From contig JANXUU010000078.1 in the NCBI GenBank assembly GCA_025356055.1, forward strand, positions 1 through 37,604: a stretch of DNA of 37,604 bases, given 5' to 3'. Position numbers and translations under genes: made by a program. Below, one piece after another: positions 1 to 8,180 of this stretch; positions within the stretch are counted from its first letter, which is position 1, and each line of letters opens with the position of its first letter. This stretch comes from Sphingomonas sp. Its GTDB lineage: Bacteria; Pseudomonadota; Alphaproteobacteria; Sphingomonadales; Sphingomonadaceae. The notes beneath the pieces were generated by a model that saw only the letters and a program-made list of their open reading frames with translations, was not told the origin of the DNA and searched no databases.

Positions 1-1
1 C

Positions 2-445
2 GGGGCGCATCCCGAGACCGGGGCGATGATCTCGGCCTCGATCGGGCGCTATGGCCCGTACCTGGTCCATGACGGCAAGTACGCCCGGCTGTCGTCGACC
101 GCCGAGGTGTTCGAGACCGGCATGAACGCGGCGGTGGCGAAGCTGGCCGACGCGGCGGCCGGGGGCGGTCGGCGGACCGGTGGGCGCGAGCCGCTCGCGG
201 TGCTGGGCGTGCATCCGGTGAGCGGCAAGGAGCTCAAGGTGATGGAAGGGCGCTTCGGGGCCTATGTCACTGACGGCGAGACCCATGCGACGCTGCCCAA
301 GAGCGCCGATCCCAAGGCGGTGACGCTCGACGAGGGTGTGGTGCTGGTCGACGAGAAGGCGGCGAAGGGACCGGCCAAGGGCAAGAAGAAGGTCGTCAAG
401 AAGAAGGCACCGGTGAAGAAGGTGGCGGCCAAGAAGAAGGCCTAG
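2..445 (+). CDS. topA: DNA topoisomerase I, C-terminal part (5' end outside window)
   Basis: This is the C-terminal 147 residues of type IA DNA topoisomerase I, which relaxes negative supercoils. The reading frame is open from base 2, so the gene starts outside the window. Two repeats of the sphingomonad/alphaproteobacterial TopA tail are seen, each with a core of the form GRYGPYL / GRFGAYV followed by a short beta-rich stretch ending in LP or LSS. The last 30 residues are a lysine/alanine tail with several KKK runs, which in this family is a flexible DNA-binding extension. The catalytic Toprim and tyrosine domains are not in the window. The stop TAG at 443-445 shares the tetranucleotide CTAG with the stop of the convergent gene on the other strand. 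Confidence 0.9.
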   Translation, partial: GAHPETGAMISASIGRYGPYLVHDGKYARLSSTAEVFETGMNAAVAKLADAAAGGGRRTGGREPLAVLGVHPVSGKELKVMEGRFGAYVTDGETHATLPKSADPKAVTLDEGVVLVDEKAAKGPAKGKKKVVKKKAPVKKVAAKKKA

Positions 446-1188
446 CCGCAGGCCCTGCACTCCGAATCCGCGGGCAGTCGCATCGTGCGCCACTCCAGTG
501 CCGCGCCGTCGAACAGGAACAGCTTCCCCGCGGCATCGGGCTCGATCCCGACGATCGCGCGGATGGCGACCAGCGCGGCGTGTTGCCCGACCGTTCCGAC
601 CAGCGCGCCCATGACGCCCTGCTCGGCGCAGGTGTCGCAGTCGTCGGCATCGAACGCATCGCCGACGAAGCAGCGGTAGCAGGGCGCTCCGGCAACATGG
701 CCCCGGAACAGGCCGATCTGTCCGTGGAATTGGGCGGCGGCGGCGGAGACCAGCGGGATGCCGAGGCGGACAGCGGTGTCGCTGACAATCAGGCGGGTGG
801 CGAAGTTGTCGGTGCCGTCGAGAATCAGGTCGTGGTCGGCGAGGAGGTCGGCAGCGTTGCTCGCATCGATCCGGCACGCGATGGGCAAGACCTCGACGAA
901 CGGATTGAGGGCATTGACGAATCTCGCCGCGAGCATCGCCTTGCCCTGGCCGATCTGATCACTTCGATAGAGCGGTTGGCGCTGGAGGTTGGAGAGGTCG
1001 ACGGTGTCTCCGTCGATAATGGTCAGCTTGCCGATGCCGGCCCCCGCCAGCGCCGGGATGACCGCCGAACCGATGCCGCCCGCGCCGACCACGGCGACGC
1101 GCGCCGCTTTCAGCCATTGCTGCCCCGCGCCGCCGACCTGCGGCAGAACGATGTGGCGGGCGTAGCGGTCCAGTTCCTCGTTAGTCAT
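442..1188 (-). CDS. moeB: HesA/MoeB/ThiF family sulfur-carrier adenylyltransferase
   Basis: This 248-residue protein belongs to the E1-like family that adenylates the C-terminal glycine of a sulfur carrier (MoaD or ThiS) for molybdopterin or thiamine synthesis. The nucleotide-binding glycine loop GAGGIGS is near residue 37, followed by a DGDTVDLSNLQRQ segment. Two zinc-type Cys pairs, CYRC and CRAC, are present, as is a TCAEQG cysteine loop. I chose the ATG at 1188 because the family N-terminus (LDRYARH) starts there; an upstream in-frame ATG at 1254 would run into dut. It lies 10 bases after dut and is probably the last gene of the ubiE-ubiB-coaBC-dut operon. MoeB versus ThiF cannot be separated without the partner gene. 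Confidence 0.85.
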   Translation of the reverse strand: MTNEELDRYARHIVLPQVGGAGQQWLKAARVAVVGAGGIGSAVIPALAGAGIGKLTIIDGDTVDLSNLQRQPLYRSDQIGQGKAMLAARFVNALNPFVEVLPIACRIDASNAADLLADHDLILDGTDNFATRLIVSDTAVRLGIPLVSAAAAQFHGQIGLFRGHVAGAPCYRCFVGDAFDADDCDTCAEQGVMGALVGTVGQHAALVAIRAIVGIEPDAAGKLFLFDGAALEWRTMRLPADSECRACG

Positions 1189-1198
1189 CGCGCGCCCG

Positions 1199-1636
1199 TC
1201 ATCGGCCTGTGCTGCCGAAGCCTCCGTGTCCGCGATCCGTGGCGTCGAGTTCATCGACCTCGTCGAACCCGGCCCGGGTCACGGCGGCGGGGACAAGCTG
1301 GGCGATCCGCTCACCGCGTCGCACCGGGAAGACCTCCGACCCGTGGTTGATCATCAGCACTTTCAACTCGCCGCGATAGTCGCTGTCGATCGTGCCGGGC
1401 GTGTTGGGAACGGTCACGCCATGTTTGAAGGCGAGGCCCGAGCGCGGGCGGACCTGGATCTCGAAGCCCTCGGGGATGGCAACCTTGAACCCGGTCGCGA
1501 CGGCATGGCGCTCACCTGGCGCGAGGTCGATGTACTCGGCTGCGACAACATCCATGCCCGCCGCGCCCGGTGTGGCGTAGGCGGGGAGGGGGAGGCCCTC
1601 GCCATGCGGCAGGCGGGCGATCTGAATGCGGATCAT
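1199..1636 (-). CDS. dut: dUTP diphosphatase
   Basis: This trimeric dUTPase hydrolyses dUTP to dUMP and pyrophosphate, which keeps uracil out of DNA and supplies dUMP for thymidylate synthesis. At 145 residues it has the normal length. All five family motifs are visible: PGAAGMD, RPRSGLA, the [13 protein letters not shown] uracil-binding hairpin, GERIAQLV and the glycine-rich C-terminal [11 protein letters not shown] arm that closes over the substrate. The start ATG at 1636 overlaps the coaBC stop as ATGA, so translation is probably coupled. A longer reading with 28 extra N-terminal residues is possible but lies wholly inside coaBC and does not resemble the family. The coaBC-dut pairing is common in proteobacteria. 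Confidence 0.96.
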   Translation of the reverse strand: MIRIQIARLPHGEGLPLPAYATPGAAGMDVVAAEYIDLAPGERHAVATGFKVAIPEGFEIQVRPRSGLAFKHGVTVPNTPGTIDSDYRGELKVLMINHGSEVFPVRRGERIAQLVPAAVTRAGFDEVDELDATDRGHGGFGSTGR

Positions 1637-2853
1637 GTCAGTTGCGTCTTTGCGTTCAGGGTTTGGACGATGCGGGCGATCAGCCGGGCGGCGACGGCTT
1701 CCTTGGTCGCGGCTTCCCATGGCTCGTTACCGGCGGCGGTGATGAGGTGGACCTGGTTGTAGCTGCTGCCCATCACGTCTCCCGAAACGTCGTTGGCGAC
1801 GATCCAGTCGGCGCCCTTGGCGGTACGCTTGGCGGCGGCGTTGGCGACGAGGTCGTTGGTTTCCGCGGCAAAGCCGATGAGCAGACGTGGCCGTTCGGGG
1901 GAAGCCGCGAGCGTGGCGAGAATATCGGGGTTGGCGGCGAAGGCGAGCGCGGGCGGGCCGTCGCCCTTCTTGAGCTTGATCGGTGAGGCGGCGACCTTCC
2001 AGTCGGCGACCGCCGCGACGAGGATCGCGACATCGGCGGGCAGTGCCGCCTCGACCGCCGCGGCCATCTGCTCGGCGGTCTCGACATCGATGCGGGCGAC
2101 GCCGCCGGGCGTTGGCAGCGCGACCGGCCCGGCGATCAGCGTCACGCGCGCTCCGGCCCGGGCGGCGGCGGCGGCGATGGCGAAACCCTGCTTGCCCGAG
2201 GAGCGATTGGCGATGACGCGGACGGGGTCGATCGGTTCGTGAGTTGGTCCGGCGGTGATCAGGATGTGGGTTCCCGCCAACGGGCCCGACAGCAGCGGTG
2301 TCGCGATTTCGCCCGACACGAGCGGGAAACTTTGTTCGATGAAACGGGCGATTTCGGTGGGCTCGGCCAGCCGCCCGGGGCCAAACTCACCGCACGCCAT
2401 CGCGCCGTCGTCGGGTTCGATCACCATGATCCCATCGGCCTTCAGCCGCGCCAGATTGCGCTGCGTCGCGGGGTGGAGCCACATGCGCACATTCATTGCC
2501 GGCGCGACGACGACCGGCTTGTCGGTCGCGAGGAGCAGGGTGGTGGCGAGGTCGTCGGCGATCCCGGCGGCCATCTTGGCCATGAGGTCGGCGGTCGCGG
2601 GGCAGACGAGGACAACATCGGCGGCGCGGCTGAGCTGGATATGCCCCATCTCGCGCTCGTCCTTCAAATCCCACAGCGAGGTGTAGACGGGGCTTTCGGC
2701 CAGCGCGGCCAACGTCATTGGCGTCACGAAATGCGCGCCGCCAGCCGTGAGCACCGGGGTCACGCTGTGCCCCGCCTTGCGGAACAGGCGGATCAACTCG
2801 CTCGCCTTGTAGGCGGCGATTCCGCCTCCGACGATGAGCAATATGCGAGCCAT
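1633..2853 (-). CDS. coaBC: Bifunctional phosphopantothenoylcysteine decarboxylase / phosphopantothenate-cysteine ligase
   Basis: This 406-residue fusion carries out two consecutive steps of coenzyme A synthesis: CTP-dependent joining of cysteine to 4'-phosphopantothenate (CoaB) and FMN-dependent decarboxylation (CoaC). The N-terminal CoaC half has the glycine-rich GGGIAAYK start, the PAMNVRMW substrate motif and the catalytic cysteine in [13 protein letters not shown]. The CoaB half begins near residue 195 with [11 protein letters not shown], followed by NRSSGKQG and AAVADWK. Full length and domain order are normal. It starts 4 bases after the ubiB stop and its own stop overlaps the dut start, consistent with one operon. 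Confidence 0.96.
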   Translation of the reverse strand: MARILLIVGGGIAAYKASELIRLFRKAGHSVTPVLTAGGAHFVTPMTLAALAESPVYTSLWDLKDEREMGHIQLSRAADVVLVCPATADLMAKMAAGIADDLATTLLLATDKPVVVAPAMNVRMWLHPATQRNLARLKADGIMVIEPDDGAMACGEFGPGRLAEPTEIARFIEQSFPLVSGEIATPLLSGPLAGTHILITAGPTHEPIDPVRVIANRSSGKQGFAIAAAAARAGARVTLIAGPVALPTPGGVARIDVETAEQMAAAVEAALPADVAILVAAVADWKVAASPIKLKKGDGPPALAFAANPDILATLAASPERPRLLIGFAAETNDLVANAAAKRTAKGADWIVANDVSGDVMGSSYNQVHLITAAGNEPWEAATKEAVAARLIARIVQTLNAKTQLT

Positions 2854-2857
2854 CGGC

Positions 2858-4390
2858 CTAGTGTAGCAGTAACATCGCCGCCGCGCCTACCGCCGCGGCG
2901 ACTGCGCCGACCAGCACAAAGCCGACGAACGGGGCGGACTTGATTGTCGCGTCGACGGCAAGCGGCGGGGGTGGAGGGGCGGCACCGCGGGGCGGGAAGG
3001 TCTCGTCGAGCCGCTTGATCAGTTCGGGGATGAGCTTGGCGGTGCGGACGAGGTCGACGATCGTATCGGCGACCTGCGCTTCGGGGCCGAGTTCGCCGCG
3101 CAACCACTCGCGCAGGAACGGCTCGGCCGCTTCCCACATGTTGATGTCGGGGTCGAGCGCGGTGGCAACGCCTTCTTCCATGACCATGGTCTTTTGCAAC
3201 AGCAGCAGATGCGGCTGGGTTTGCATGTCGAAATCGCGGGTGATCGAGAACAGGCTTTCAAGCATTCGCCCGACCGAGATCGACTTGACGGGGAGGCCGC
3301 GGATGGGTTCGCCGACCGCACGCAAGGCGGTCGCGAATTCAGCGACATTATGGTGTGAAGGAACGTATTGTGCCTCGAAATGAATTTCGGCGACGCGCTG
3401 ATAATTGCCGGTGATGAGGCCGTACAAGATTTCGGCGAGCCACATTCTGGCGCGCCGGTCGATGCGGCCCATTATGCCGAAATCGATCGCGGCGAGGCGG
3501 CCATCGGGGAGGGCGAACAGATTGCCCTGATGAAGATCGGCGTGGAAGAAGCCGTCGACCACCGCCTGGCGAAGGAAAGCGCGAATGAGGATCGCGGCGA
3601 GCGTTTTGAGGTCGTGGCCGGCGGCGATCAGCTCGTCGCGGCGCGTGAGCTTGATCCCGTCGATCCACTCGAGCGTCATCACGCGGCGGGCGGTGCGGCT
3701 CCAGTCAATTTCGGGGACATAGAAGCCTGGCTCGGCGACCATCGCTTCCTTAAGTTCGGAGGCGCTTGCAGCTTCGCGCTGGAGGTCGAGCTCGCGGCGG
3801 GTCCATTGCTTGAAATGGGCGACGACGAGGCGGGGCCGAAGGCGCTCGGCCTCGCCGCCGAGGAGTTCGACATGGCCAGCGGCCCACTCGTAAGTCTCAA
3901 GCGCACGGGCGAATTCATCTTCGATCCCGGGGCGCAGGACCTTGACCGCGACGGTGCGGCCTTCGGTGGTTACGGCCTTGTGGACCTGGGCGATCGACGC
4001 GGCGCCAACGGGCATTTCGTCGATCGACTGAAACAGGGTTTCGAGCGGGACACCGAGGCCTTTTTCGATTGCCTTGCGGATTTCGGCGAAGGCTACGGGG
4101 GGCAGCGAATCCTGGAGCTGGATGAGATTTTTTGCCGCGGTCTCACCGACCAGGTCGGGGCGCGTGGCGAGTGCCTGGCCGAGCTTGACCGCGGCGGGGC
4201 CGATTGCCTGGAGCGCGGCGGCATAGTCGGGCTCGGCAGGCTGGCGCAGGCCGAAGCGGGCAAGGCGGAGGAGGTGGCGGACGGGGGGCGGGGTGAGCGG
4301 ATCCCGCTCGATCCCTTGCAGCGCGCCGTGGCGGGCGAGCGTCCGGCCCCATTTGAGGAGGCGCCACAGGTGCGTGACCGAAGTGGTCAA
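2858..4390 (-). CDS. ubiB: Ubiquinone biosynthesis protein UbiB (ABC1/ADCK atypical kinase)
   Basis: This 510-residue member of the UbiB/ABC1/ADCK atypical kinase family is needed for ubiquinone synthesis; its direct action is thought to be as a small-molecule ATPase rather than a hydroxylase. The family-specific KxGQ motif is at residues 69-72 (KLGQ), an alanine-rich nucleotide loop (GAASIAQVHK) follows, then VAVKVLRP, HADLHQGN as catalytic loop and IDFG as the metal-binding DFG equivalent. The C-terminus ends in one or two hydrophobic helices expected to anchor it to the inner membrane. A proline-rich linker precedes the last helix. The ubiE stop overlaps its start codon as ATGA. Adjacent ubiE supports the ubiquinone role. 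Confidence 0.95.
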   Translation of the reverse strand: MTTSVTHLWRLLKWGRTLARHGALQGIERDPLTPPPVRHLLRLARFGLRQPAEPDYAAALQAIGPAAVKLGQALATRPDLVGETAAKNLIQLQDSLPPVAFAEIRKAIEKGLGVPLETLFQSIDEMPVGAASIAQVHKAVTTEGRTVAVKVLRPGIEDEFARALETYEWAAGHVELLGGEAERLRPRLVVAHFKQWTRRELDLQREAASASELKEAMVAEPGFYVPEIDWSRTARRVMTLEWIDGIKLTRRDELIAAGHDLKTLAAILIRAFLRQAVVDGFFHADLHQGNLFALPDGRLAAIDFGIMGRIDRRARMWLAEILYGLITGNYQRVAEIHFEAQYVPSHHNVAEFATALRAVGEPIRGLPVKSISVGRMLESLFSITRDFDMQTQPHLLLLQKTMVMEEGVATALDPDINMWEAAEPFLREWLRGELGPEAQVADTIVDLVRTAKLIPELIKRLDETFPPRGAAPPPPPLAVDATIKSAPFVGFVLVGAVAAAVGAAAMLLLH

Positions 4391-5118
4391 ATTTTCCAGC
4401 CGCTGTGGATTGCGACGAGTCCGCCGAGGATCGGTTCGACGCGCGTCTGCGAGAAACCCGCTTCGCCGATCATTCGTTCAAATTGCGGCATCTTGGGGAA
4501 TTTGCGGATCGATTCGACGAGGTAGCGGTAGCTGTCTTCGTCCTTGGCCACGGCCTTGCCGATCTTGGGGATCAGGCGGTCACCATATTTGTCGTAAAGC
4601 TCGCCGAAGCCGGGCCATTCGGTGGTCGAGAATTCAAGGACGAAGAAGCGTCCACCGAAGCGCAGCACGCGGTGGGCCTCGCGCAGCGCGGCGGGGATGT
4701 CGGTGACGTTCCTGATCCCGAATGCGATGGTGTAGGCGTCGAAGCTGGCGTCGGCGAAGCTTAGTGTTTCGGCATTTTCGCGCTGCCAAACGAGACCCTC
4801 GATGCGGCTTTTCTTCGCTCGGTCCATGCCAACGGCGAGCATGTCGGCATTGATGTCGCTGACGGTGACCTTGGCCCCGCGCTTGGCCATGCGGAAAGCG
4901 ATGTCGCCGGTGCCCCCGGCCATGTCGAGGATGTGCTCGCCGTCGCGCGGCTTCACTCTGGCGACGAAGCGGTCCTTCCACAAACGGTGCATGCCGCCCG
5001 ACATGAGGTCGTTCATCACGTCATAATTGCGCGCAACCGAGGTGAAGACCGATCCTACGCGGCGAGTCTTCTCCTCGGGGCTGACAAGGGCTTCGCCGAA
5101 ATTGACCGTCTTGCTCAT
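4387..5118 (-). CDS. ubiE: Demethylmenaquinone/2-methoxy-6-polyprenyl-benzoquinol methyltransferase
   Basis: This 243-residue class I SAM-dependent methyltransferase performs the C-methylation step of ubiquinone (and, where present, menaquinone) synthesis. The SAM-binding glycine motif DMAGGTGDIAF and the family signature around ARNYDVMNDLMSGGMHRLWKD are clear. I placed the start at 5118 (MSKTVNFG); a longer reading from 5244 would run across mutM. It is the first gene of the ubiE-ubiB-coaBC-dut-moeB operon and is divergent from mutM, with only 46 bases between the two start codons, so the promoters must be compact and may overlap. Confidence 0.95.
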   Translation of the reverse strand: MSKTVNFGEALVSPEEKTRRVGSVFTSVARNYDVMNDLMSGGMHRLWKDRFVARVKPRDGEHILDMAGGTGDIAFRMAKRGAKVTVSDINADMLAVGMDRAKKSRIEGLVWQRENAETLSFADASFDAYTIAFGIRNVTDIPAALREAHRVLRFGGRFFVLEFSTTEWPGFGELYDKYGDRLIPKIGKAVAKDEDSYRYLVESIRKFPKMPQFERMIGEAGFSQTRVEPILGGLVAIHSGWKI

Positions 5119-5164
5119 CGTTTGGCCTCTAGCGGGCCACGCGGTGCTTCGCCATAGCGTAGGC

Positions 5165-5977
5165 ATGCCGGAACTGCCCGAAGTCGAGACCACCGTTAGC
5201 GGGTTGAGAAAGGTACTGGAAGGCCGGCGGCTGACTGGCGTCATGCCGCGCCGCGCCGATTTGCGGCGAGCAATCCCCGAGGATTTGGGGCAGCGGCTGA
5301 CGGGAGCGCGGGTTACCGGGCTTGGGCGGCGGGCGAAATATGGGCTGATCGAGACCGATCGGGGCGATACTTTGGTGTTTCATCTTGGCATGTCGGGGCG
5401 GTGGCGGATCGATCCCGCGGAATTGGGCAAGCACGACCATCTCGTTCTCGAGACTGACGACGGACACCGGCTTTCGCTCAACGATCCGCGACGGTTCGGG
5501 TCGCTCGATCTGCTGCGGACCGACGCGATTGCCGAATGGCCGCCGTTCGTGGCGATCGGACCCGAGCCGCTGGGTGGGACGGTGACGGGCAAGTTGCTGA
5601 AGGAGCGATTCGCGGGGCGTAGCGCGGCGGTGAAATTACTGCTGCTCGACCAGCGAATCGTTGCGGGACTGGGCAACATCTATGTCTGCGAAGCGTTGTT
5701 CAGGGCGCAAATTGACCCTCGCAAAGCGGCGGGCAAAGTGTCGCGCAAGAAGCTCGATGCGCTGGCTGCGGCGATCCCGGCGGTACTGCTCGATGCGATT
5801 GCGGCGGGGGGATCGTCCCTGCGCGATTTTGCAGCGCCCGACGGGGAGCTCGGCTATTTTTTGAAATCGTTCGACGTCTATGCTCGCGAGGGCGAGCCGT
5901 GCGGGTGCGGAGACAAGGTCAAGCGGATCTTGCAAGGAGGTCGATCGACGTTCTACTGTTCCGCTTGCCAGCGCTAG
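5165..5977 (+). CDS. mutM: Formamidopyrimidine-DNA glycosylase
   Basis: This 270-residue base-excision repair enzyme removes 8-oxoguanine and formamidopyrimidines and nicks the abasic site. The mature N-terminus PELPEVET carries the catalytic Pro2 and Glu3, so the start at 5165 is certain; a longer frame from 5027 is not used. The lysine of RRAKYG, the helix-two-turn-helix VAGLGNIYVCEALF and the C-terminal zinc finger are present. In the finger, the first cysteine pair is spaced CxC (EPCGCG) instead of the CxxC of E. coli, and the second is CSAC. The gene is followed after one base by a promoter-like element for rpsT. Confidence 0.96.
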   Translation: MPELPEVETTVSGLRKVLEGRRLTGVMPRRADLRRAIPEDLGQRLTGARVTGLGRRAKYGLIETDRGDTLVFHLGMSGRWRIDPAELGKHDHLVLETDDGHRLSLNDPRRFGSLDLLRTDAIAEWPPFVAIGPEPLGGTVTGKLLKERFAGRSAAVKLLLLDQRIVAGLGNIYVCEALFRAQIDPRKAAGKVSRKKLDALAAAIPAVLLDAIAAGGSSLRDFAAPDGELGYFLKSFDVYAREGEPCGCGDKVKRILQGGRSTFYCSACQR

Positions 5978-6006
5978 TTGACGAATCCGGCTTGCCTGCG
6001 TAGGGC
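5978..6006 (+). promoter_or_regulatory. Predicted sigma-70 type promoter for rpsT
   Basis: A TTGACG -35 element (5978-5983) is separated by 17 bases from TAGGGC (6001-6006). The -35 begins directly after the mutM stop codon. Transcription would start near 6013, leaving a leader of about 65 bases before rpsT with a GAGG ribosome site at 6067-6070. A 7-base inverted repeat, GTAGGGC / GCCCTAC at 6000-6006 and 6024-6030, overlaps the -10 and might be an operator. Assigned by pattern only. Confidence 0.5.
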
Positions 6007-6077
6007 AAGGCTACGCCGGTGCGGCCCTACCGGGTTTCGCGCCGCTTTTTCATTCAACCAAGTTTGAGGTCCTTTCC

Positions 6078-6341
6078 ATGGCGAATACGCCGCAAGCCAA
6101 GAAGCGCATCCGTCGCAACGCCGCCCGCGCCGAAGTGAATGGCGCTCGCGTCAGCCGTATCCGCACCTTCATTAAGGCAGTCGAGGGCGCACTGGCCGCG
6201 GGCAACAAGGACGAGGCCGCGACTGCTCTCAAGCAGGCCCAGCCCGAACTGATGCGCGGAGTCGCTCGCGGAGTGATTCACAAGAACACAGCATCGAGGA
6301 AGTTCTCGCGGATGACGAAGCGCGTTTCTGCTCTCGGCTAG
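6078..6341 (+). CDS. rpsT: 30S ribosomal protein S20
   Basis: This 87-residue protein is the small-subunit primary rRNA-binding protein S20. The N-terminus [13 protein letters not shown] and the helical [16 protein letters not shown]-terminus are typical, and the length is right for the family. It has its own promoter-like element upstream and a strong hairpin terminator 33 bases after its stop, so it is probably monocistronic. The rpsT-dnaA adjacency is widespread in alphaproteobacteria. Confidence 0.97.
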   Translation: MANTPQAKKRIRRNAARAEVNGARVSRIRTFIKAVEGALAAGNKDEAATALKQAQPELMRGVARGVIHKNTASRKFSRMTKRVSALG

Positions 6342-6373
6342 GCTTTCGTGACACCAACGTCCCGGATCGAAAC

Positions 6374-6403
6374 GGACCGCCGGCGCAATCCGGCGGCCTT
6401 TTT
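6374..6403 (+). terminator. Rho-independent terminator of rpsT
   Basis: A GC stem CCGCCGG (6377-6383) / CCGGCGG (6390-6396) with a 6-base loop is extended by GG/CC around a one-base bulge and is followed by TTTTT at 6399-6403. Confidence 0.85.
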
Positions 6404-6683
6404 CGTTTCGTTTCAGAAATAAGTGAATGATTCCGGCGATTCGTTTTTCCAGAAATTTTGAGACGCACTAAAAACAGCAGTAAACTGCGGTTGACGAGCT
6501 TCTCTCTAACGATTCTCGTGTCAACCGTCTTTATTTCACTTGTGTGAAAAAACTCGCTTGAATGCCGGCGCCACTGCTCGCACACCCTTTCGACCGGGCG
6601 CGAATCTGCGCCAGGGGGCACAGAAGAAACTGAATGACCAGCGCCGCGAATCATATTCGGCGCGATCGTCAAACTGTGCCCGG
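6404..6683 (+). promoter_or_regulatory. dnaA upstream regulatory region with GANTC cluster and three inverted repeats
   Basis: This region between the rpsT terminator and dnaA holds no gene. Its first half is unusually AT-rich for the window. GANTC sites, the target of the alphaproteobacterial methyltransferase CcrM, start at 6429, 6438, 6511, 6602 and 6648, and continue at 6695, 6728 and 6774 into the beginning of the dnaA frame. Three inverted repeats follow one another: GCAGT-AA-ACTGC at 6477-6488, GGTTGAC / GTCAACC at 6489-6495 and 6520-6526 (with three further inner pairs), and TTTCAC-TTGT-GTGAAA at 6534-6549. I see no convincing -35/-10 pair and no good match to the TTATCCACA DnaA box, so I do not call an origin. 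Confidence 0.6.
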
Positions 6684-8105
6684 ATGACGGTGAGGACTCG
6701 GTCGGTGCAGCGTGTTGATGAAAGGTCGAATCATGCCCAGGAGGCACTGGCTGCGCCGCTCGAAGCCGCATGGGAATCGATCCGCCAGGGGCTTCGCCGC
6801 GATCTCGGTGCGCGCACCTTTGACGGCTGGCTGAAGCCGGCCGAAGTTGGTGCCTTCGATGCTGATTCGGGAGAGTTGTCGCTTCTCATGCCGAGTCAGT
6901 TCATGGCCGACTGGGTGCGCTCACATTTTGGCAATCGCTTGAATTTGGCCTGGCGCGCAACGTTGCCGCTGGTGCGCGAAGTGCGGATCGCCGCCGCCGC
7001 CGATGCGCCCAAGCCAGCGCCGCTGCTGGTGCTCGAGGAAATCCCCGAGCCGCCCGAACCGGTTCCGACGCGCGATCCCAACGCGCCGCATTTCGATCCG
7101 CGGTACCGGTTTGAGACGTTCATCGTCGGCAAGGCCAACGAGGTCGCCGCGAGTGCCGCCCGGACGCTGGCGAGCGCCGACAAGGTCGCGTTCAATCCGC
7201 TGTTCATTCATGGTGGCACCGGGCGCGGCAAAACCCATTTGCTTCACGCCATCGGACAAGCGTTCCTCGCAACTCATCCGGGCGCGAAGGTCGCCTCGAT
7301 GTCGGCCGAAAAGTTCATGGTCGAATTTGTCCGCGCAATTCGCGAGAATGACACAATCGGGTTTAAGGGGCGGCTGCGCTCTGCTGACCTGCTGCTGATC
7401 GACGACGTTCAGTTCATCGCTGGCAAGGATTCGACGCAGGAAGAATTTTTCCACACGATGAATGAGATCATCACCGCCGGGCGGCGGCTGGTAATCACGT
7501 CAGACCGCGCACCGCAGGACCTTGACGGAATTGCCCCGCGAATCCTGTCGCGGCTGTCGTGGGGGCTGGTCGCCGACATTAATCCAGCCGATTATGAGCT
7601 TCGCCTCAACATCATCGACGCGAAGCTTACCGACCTGCCGGGGGTCGAGATGTCACGCGCCGTCGTCGAATTCCTCGCGCGCCGGCTGACCGCTTCGATC
7701 CGCGAACTGGAGGGCGCGCTTAACCGCATTGCCGCATATGCTGTGATGACCGGGCGGACGATCGATGTCGCGTTCGTCGAGGAAGTGCTGGCGAACGTGC
7801 TTCGCGCCAATCAGCGACGCATTTCGATCGACGAGATCCAAACCCAGGTTGCCGAACATTATCGCATCCGCAAGGCCGAGATGACGTCGGCCCGACGAGC
7901 ACGCGATGTCGCCCGCCCACGGCAGGTGGCGATGTATCTGTCGAAACAGCTAACGCCCAAGTCGCTGCCCGACATCGGTCGGCGCTTTGGCGGGCGCGAT
8001 CACACGACGGTGATCCACGCGGTCAAGCAAATCGAGAAATTGCGCGCCTGCGATCCCGAGATCGACGCCGCGGTACGGCTGCTGACGAGGCAACTCGAGG
8101 GATAG
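6684..8105 (+). CDS. dnaA: Chromosomal replication initiator protein DnaA
   Basis: DnaA binds DnaA boxes at oriC, melts the origin and loads helicase. Domain I (about residues 25-90) interacts with partner proteins, a short proline-rich linker follows, and the AAA+ domain has Walker A GGTGRGKT at 177-184 and Walker B LLLIDD ending near 241. Domain IV ends with the DnaA signature helix-turn-helix GGRDHTTVIHAVKQIE. The predicted 473 residues are normal. The start is uncertain: ATG 6684 has a weak ribosome site, whereas GTG 6705 is preceded by GAGGA (6692-6696) at 8 bases, giving 466 residues. An upstream reading from 6540 passes through the regulatory inverted repeat and is unlikely. Confidence 0.96.
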   Translation: MTVRTRSVQRVDERSNHAQEALAAPLEAAWESIRQGLRRDLGARTFDGWLKPAEVGAFDADSGELSLLMPSQFMADWVRSHFGNRLNLAWRATLPLVREVRIAAAADAPKPAPLLVLEEIPEPPEPVPTRDPNAPHFDPRYRFETFIVGKANEVAASAARTLASADKVAFNPLFIHGGTGRGKTHLLHAIGQAFLATHPGAKVASMSAEKFMVEFVRAIRENDTIGFKGRLRSADLLLIDDVQFIAGKDSTQEEFFHTMNEIITAGRRLVITSDRAPQDLDGIAPRILSRLSWGLVADINPADYELRLNIIDAKLTDLPGVEMSRAVVEFLARRLTASIRELEGALNRIAAYAVMTGRTIDVAFVEEVLANVLRANQRRISIDEIQTQVAEHYRIRKAEMTSARRARDVARPRQVAMYLSKQLTPKSLPDIGRRFGGRDHTTVIHAVKQIEKLRACDPEIDAAVRLLTRQLEG

Positions 8106-8124
8106 GCTCCCACATTGCCGGACA

Positions 8125-8162
8125 TGAAAAGCCCGCTGGAAGCGATCCCGGCGGGCTTTTCA
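8125..8162. terminator. Bidirectional Rho-independent terminator
   Basis: A 12-base-pair stem TGAAAAGCCCGC / GCGGGCTTTTCA (8125-8136 and 8151-8162) encloses a 14-base loop. The A-run and T-run at the stem edges suit termination in both directions, between convergent dnaA and the lipoprotein gene at 8181. Confidence 0.85.
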
Positions 8163-8180
8163 GTGGCTCGTGCGAGTGCC

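Noticed and set aside
2239-2943. Long plus-strand open frame opposite coaBC and ubiB
   Set aside because: The translation has no recognisable fold and is the antisense shadow of two certain genes; GC-rich DNA gives many such frames.
6531-6549. DnaA box in the TTATTTCAC / TTTCACACA area
   Set aside because: Best alignments match only about six of nine consensus bases; the palindromic arrangement is the better explanation.
6404-6683. Chromosomal replication origin next to dnaA
   Set aside because: AT-rich DNA and inverted repeats are present but no cluster of TTATCCACA-type DnaA boxes was found; in other alphaproteobacteria the origin is often away from dnaA.
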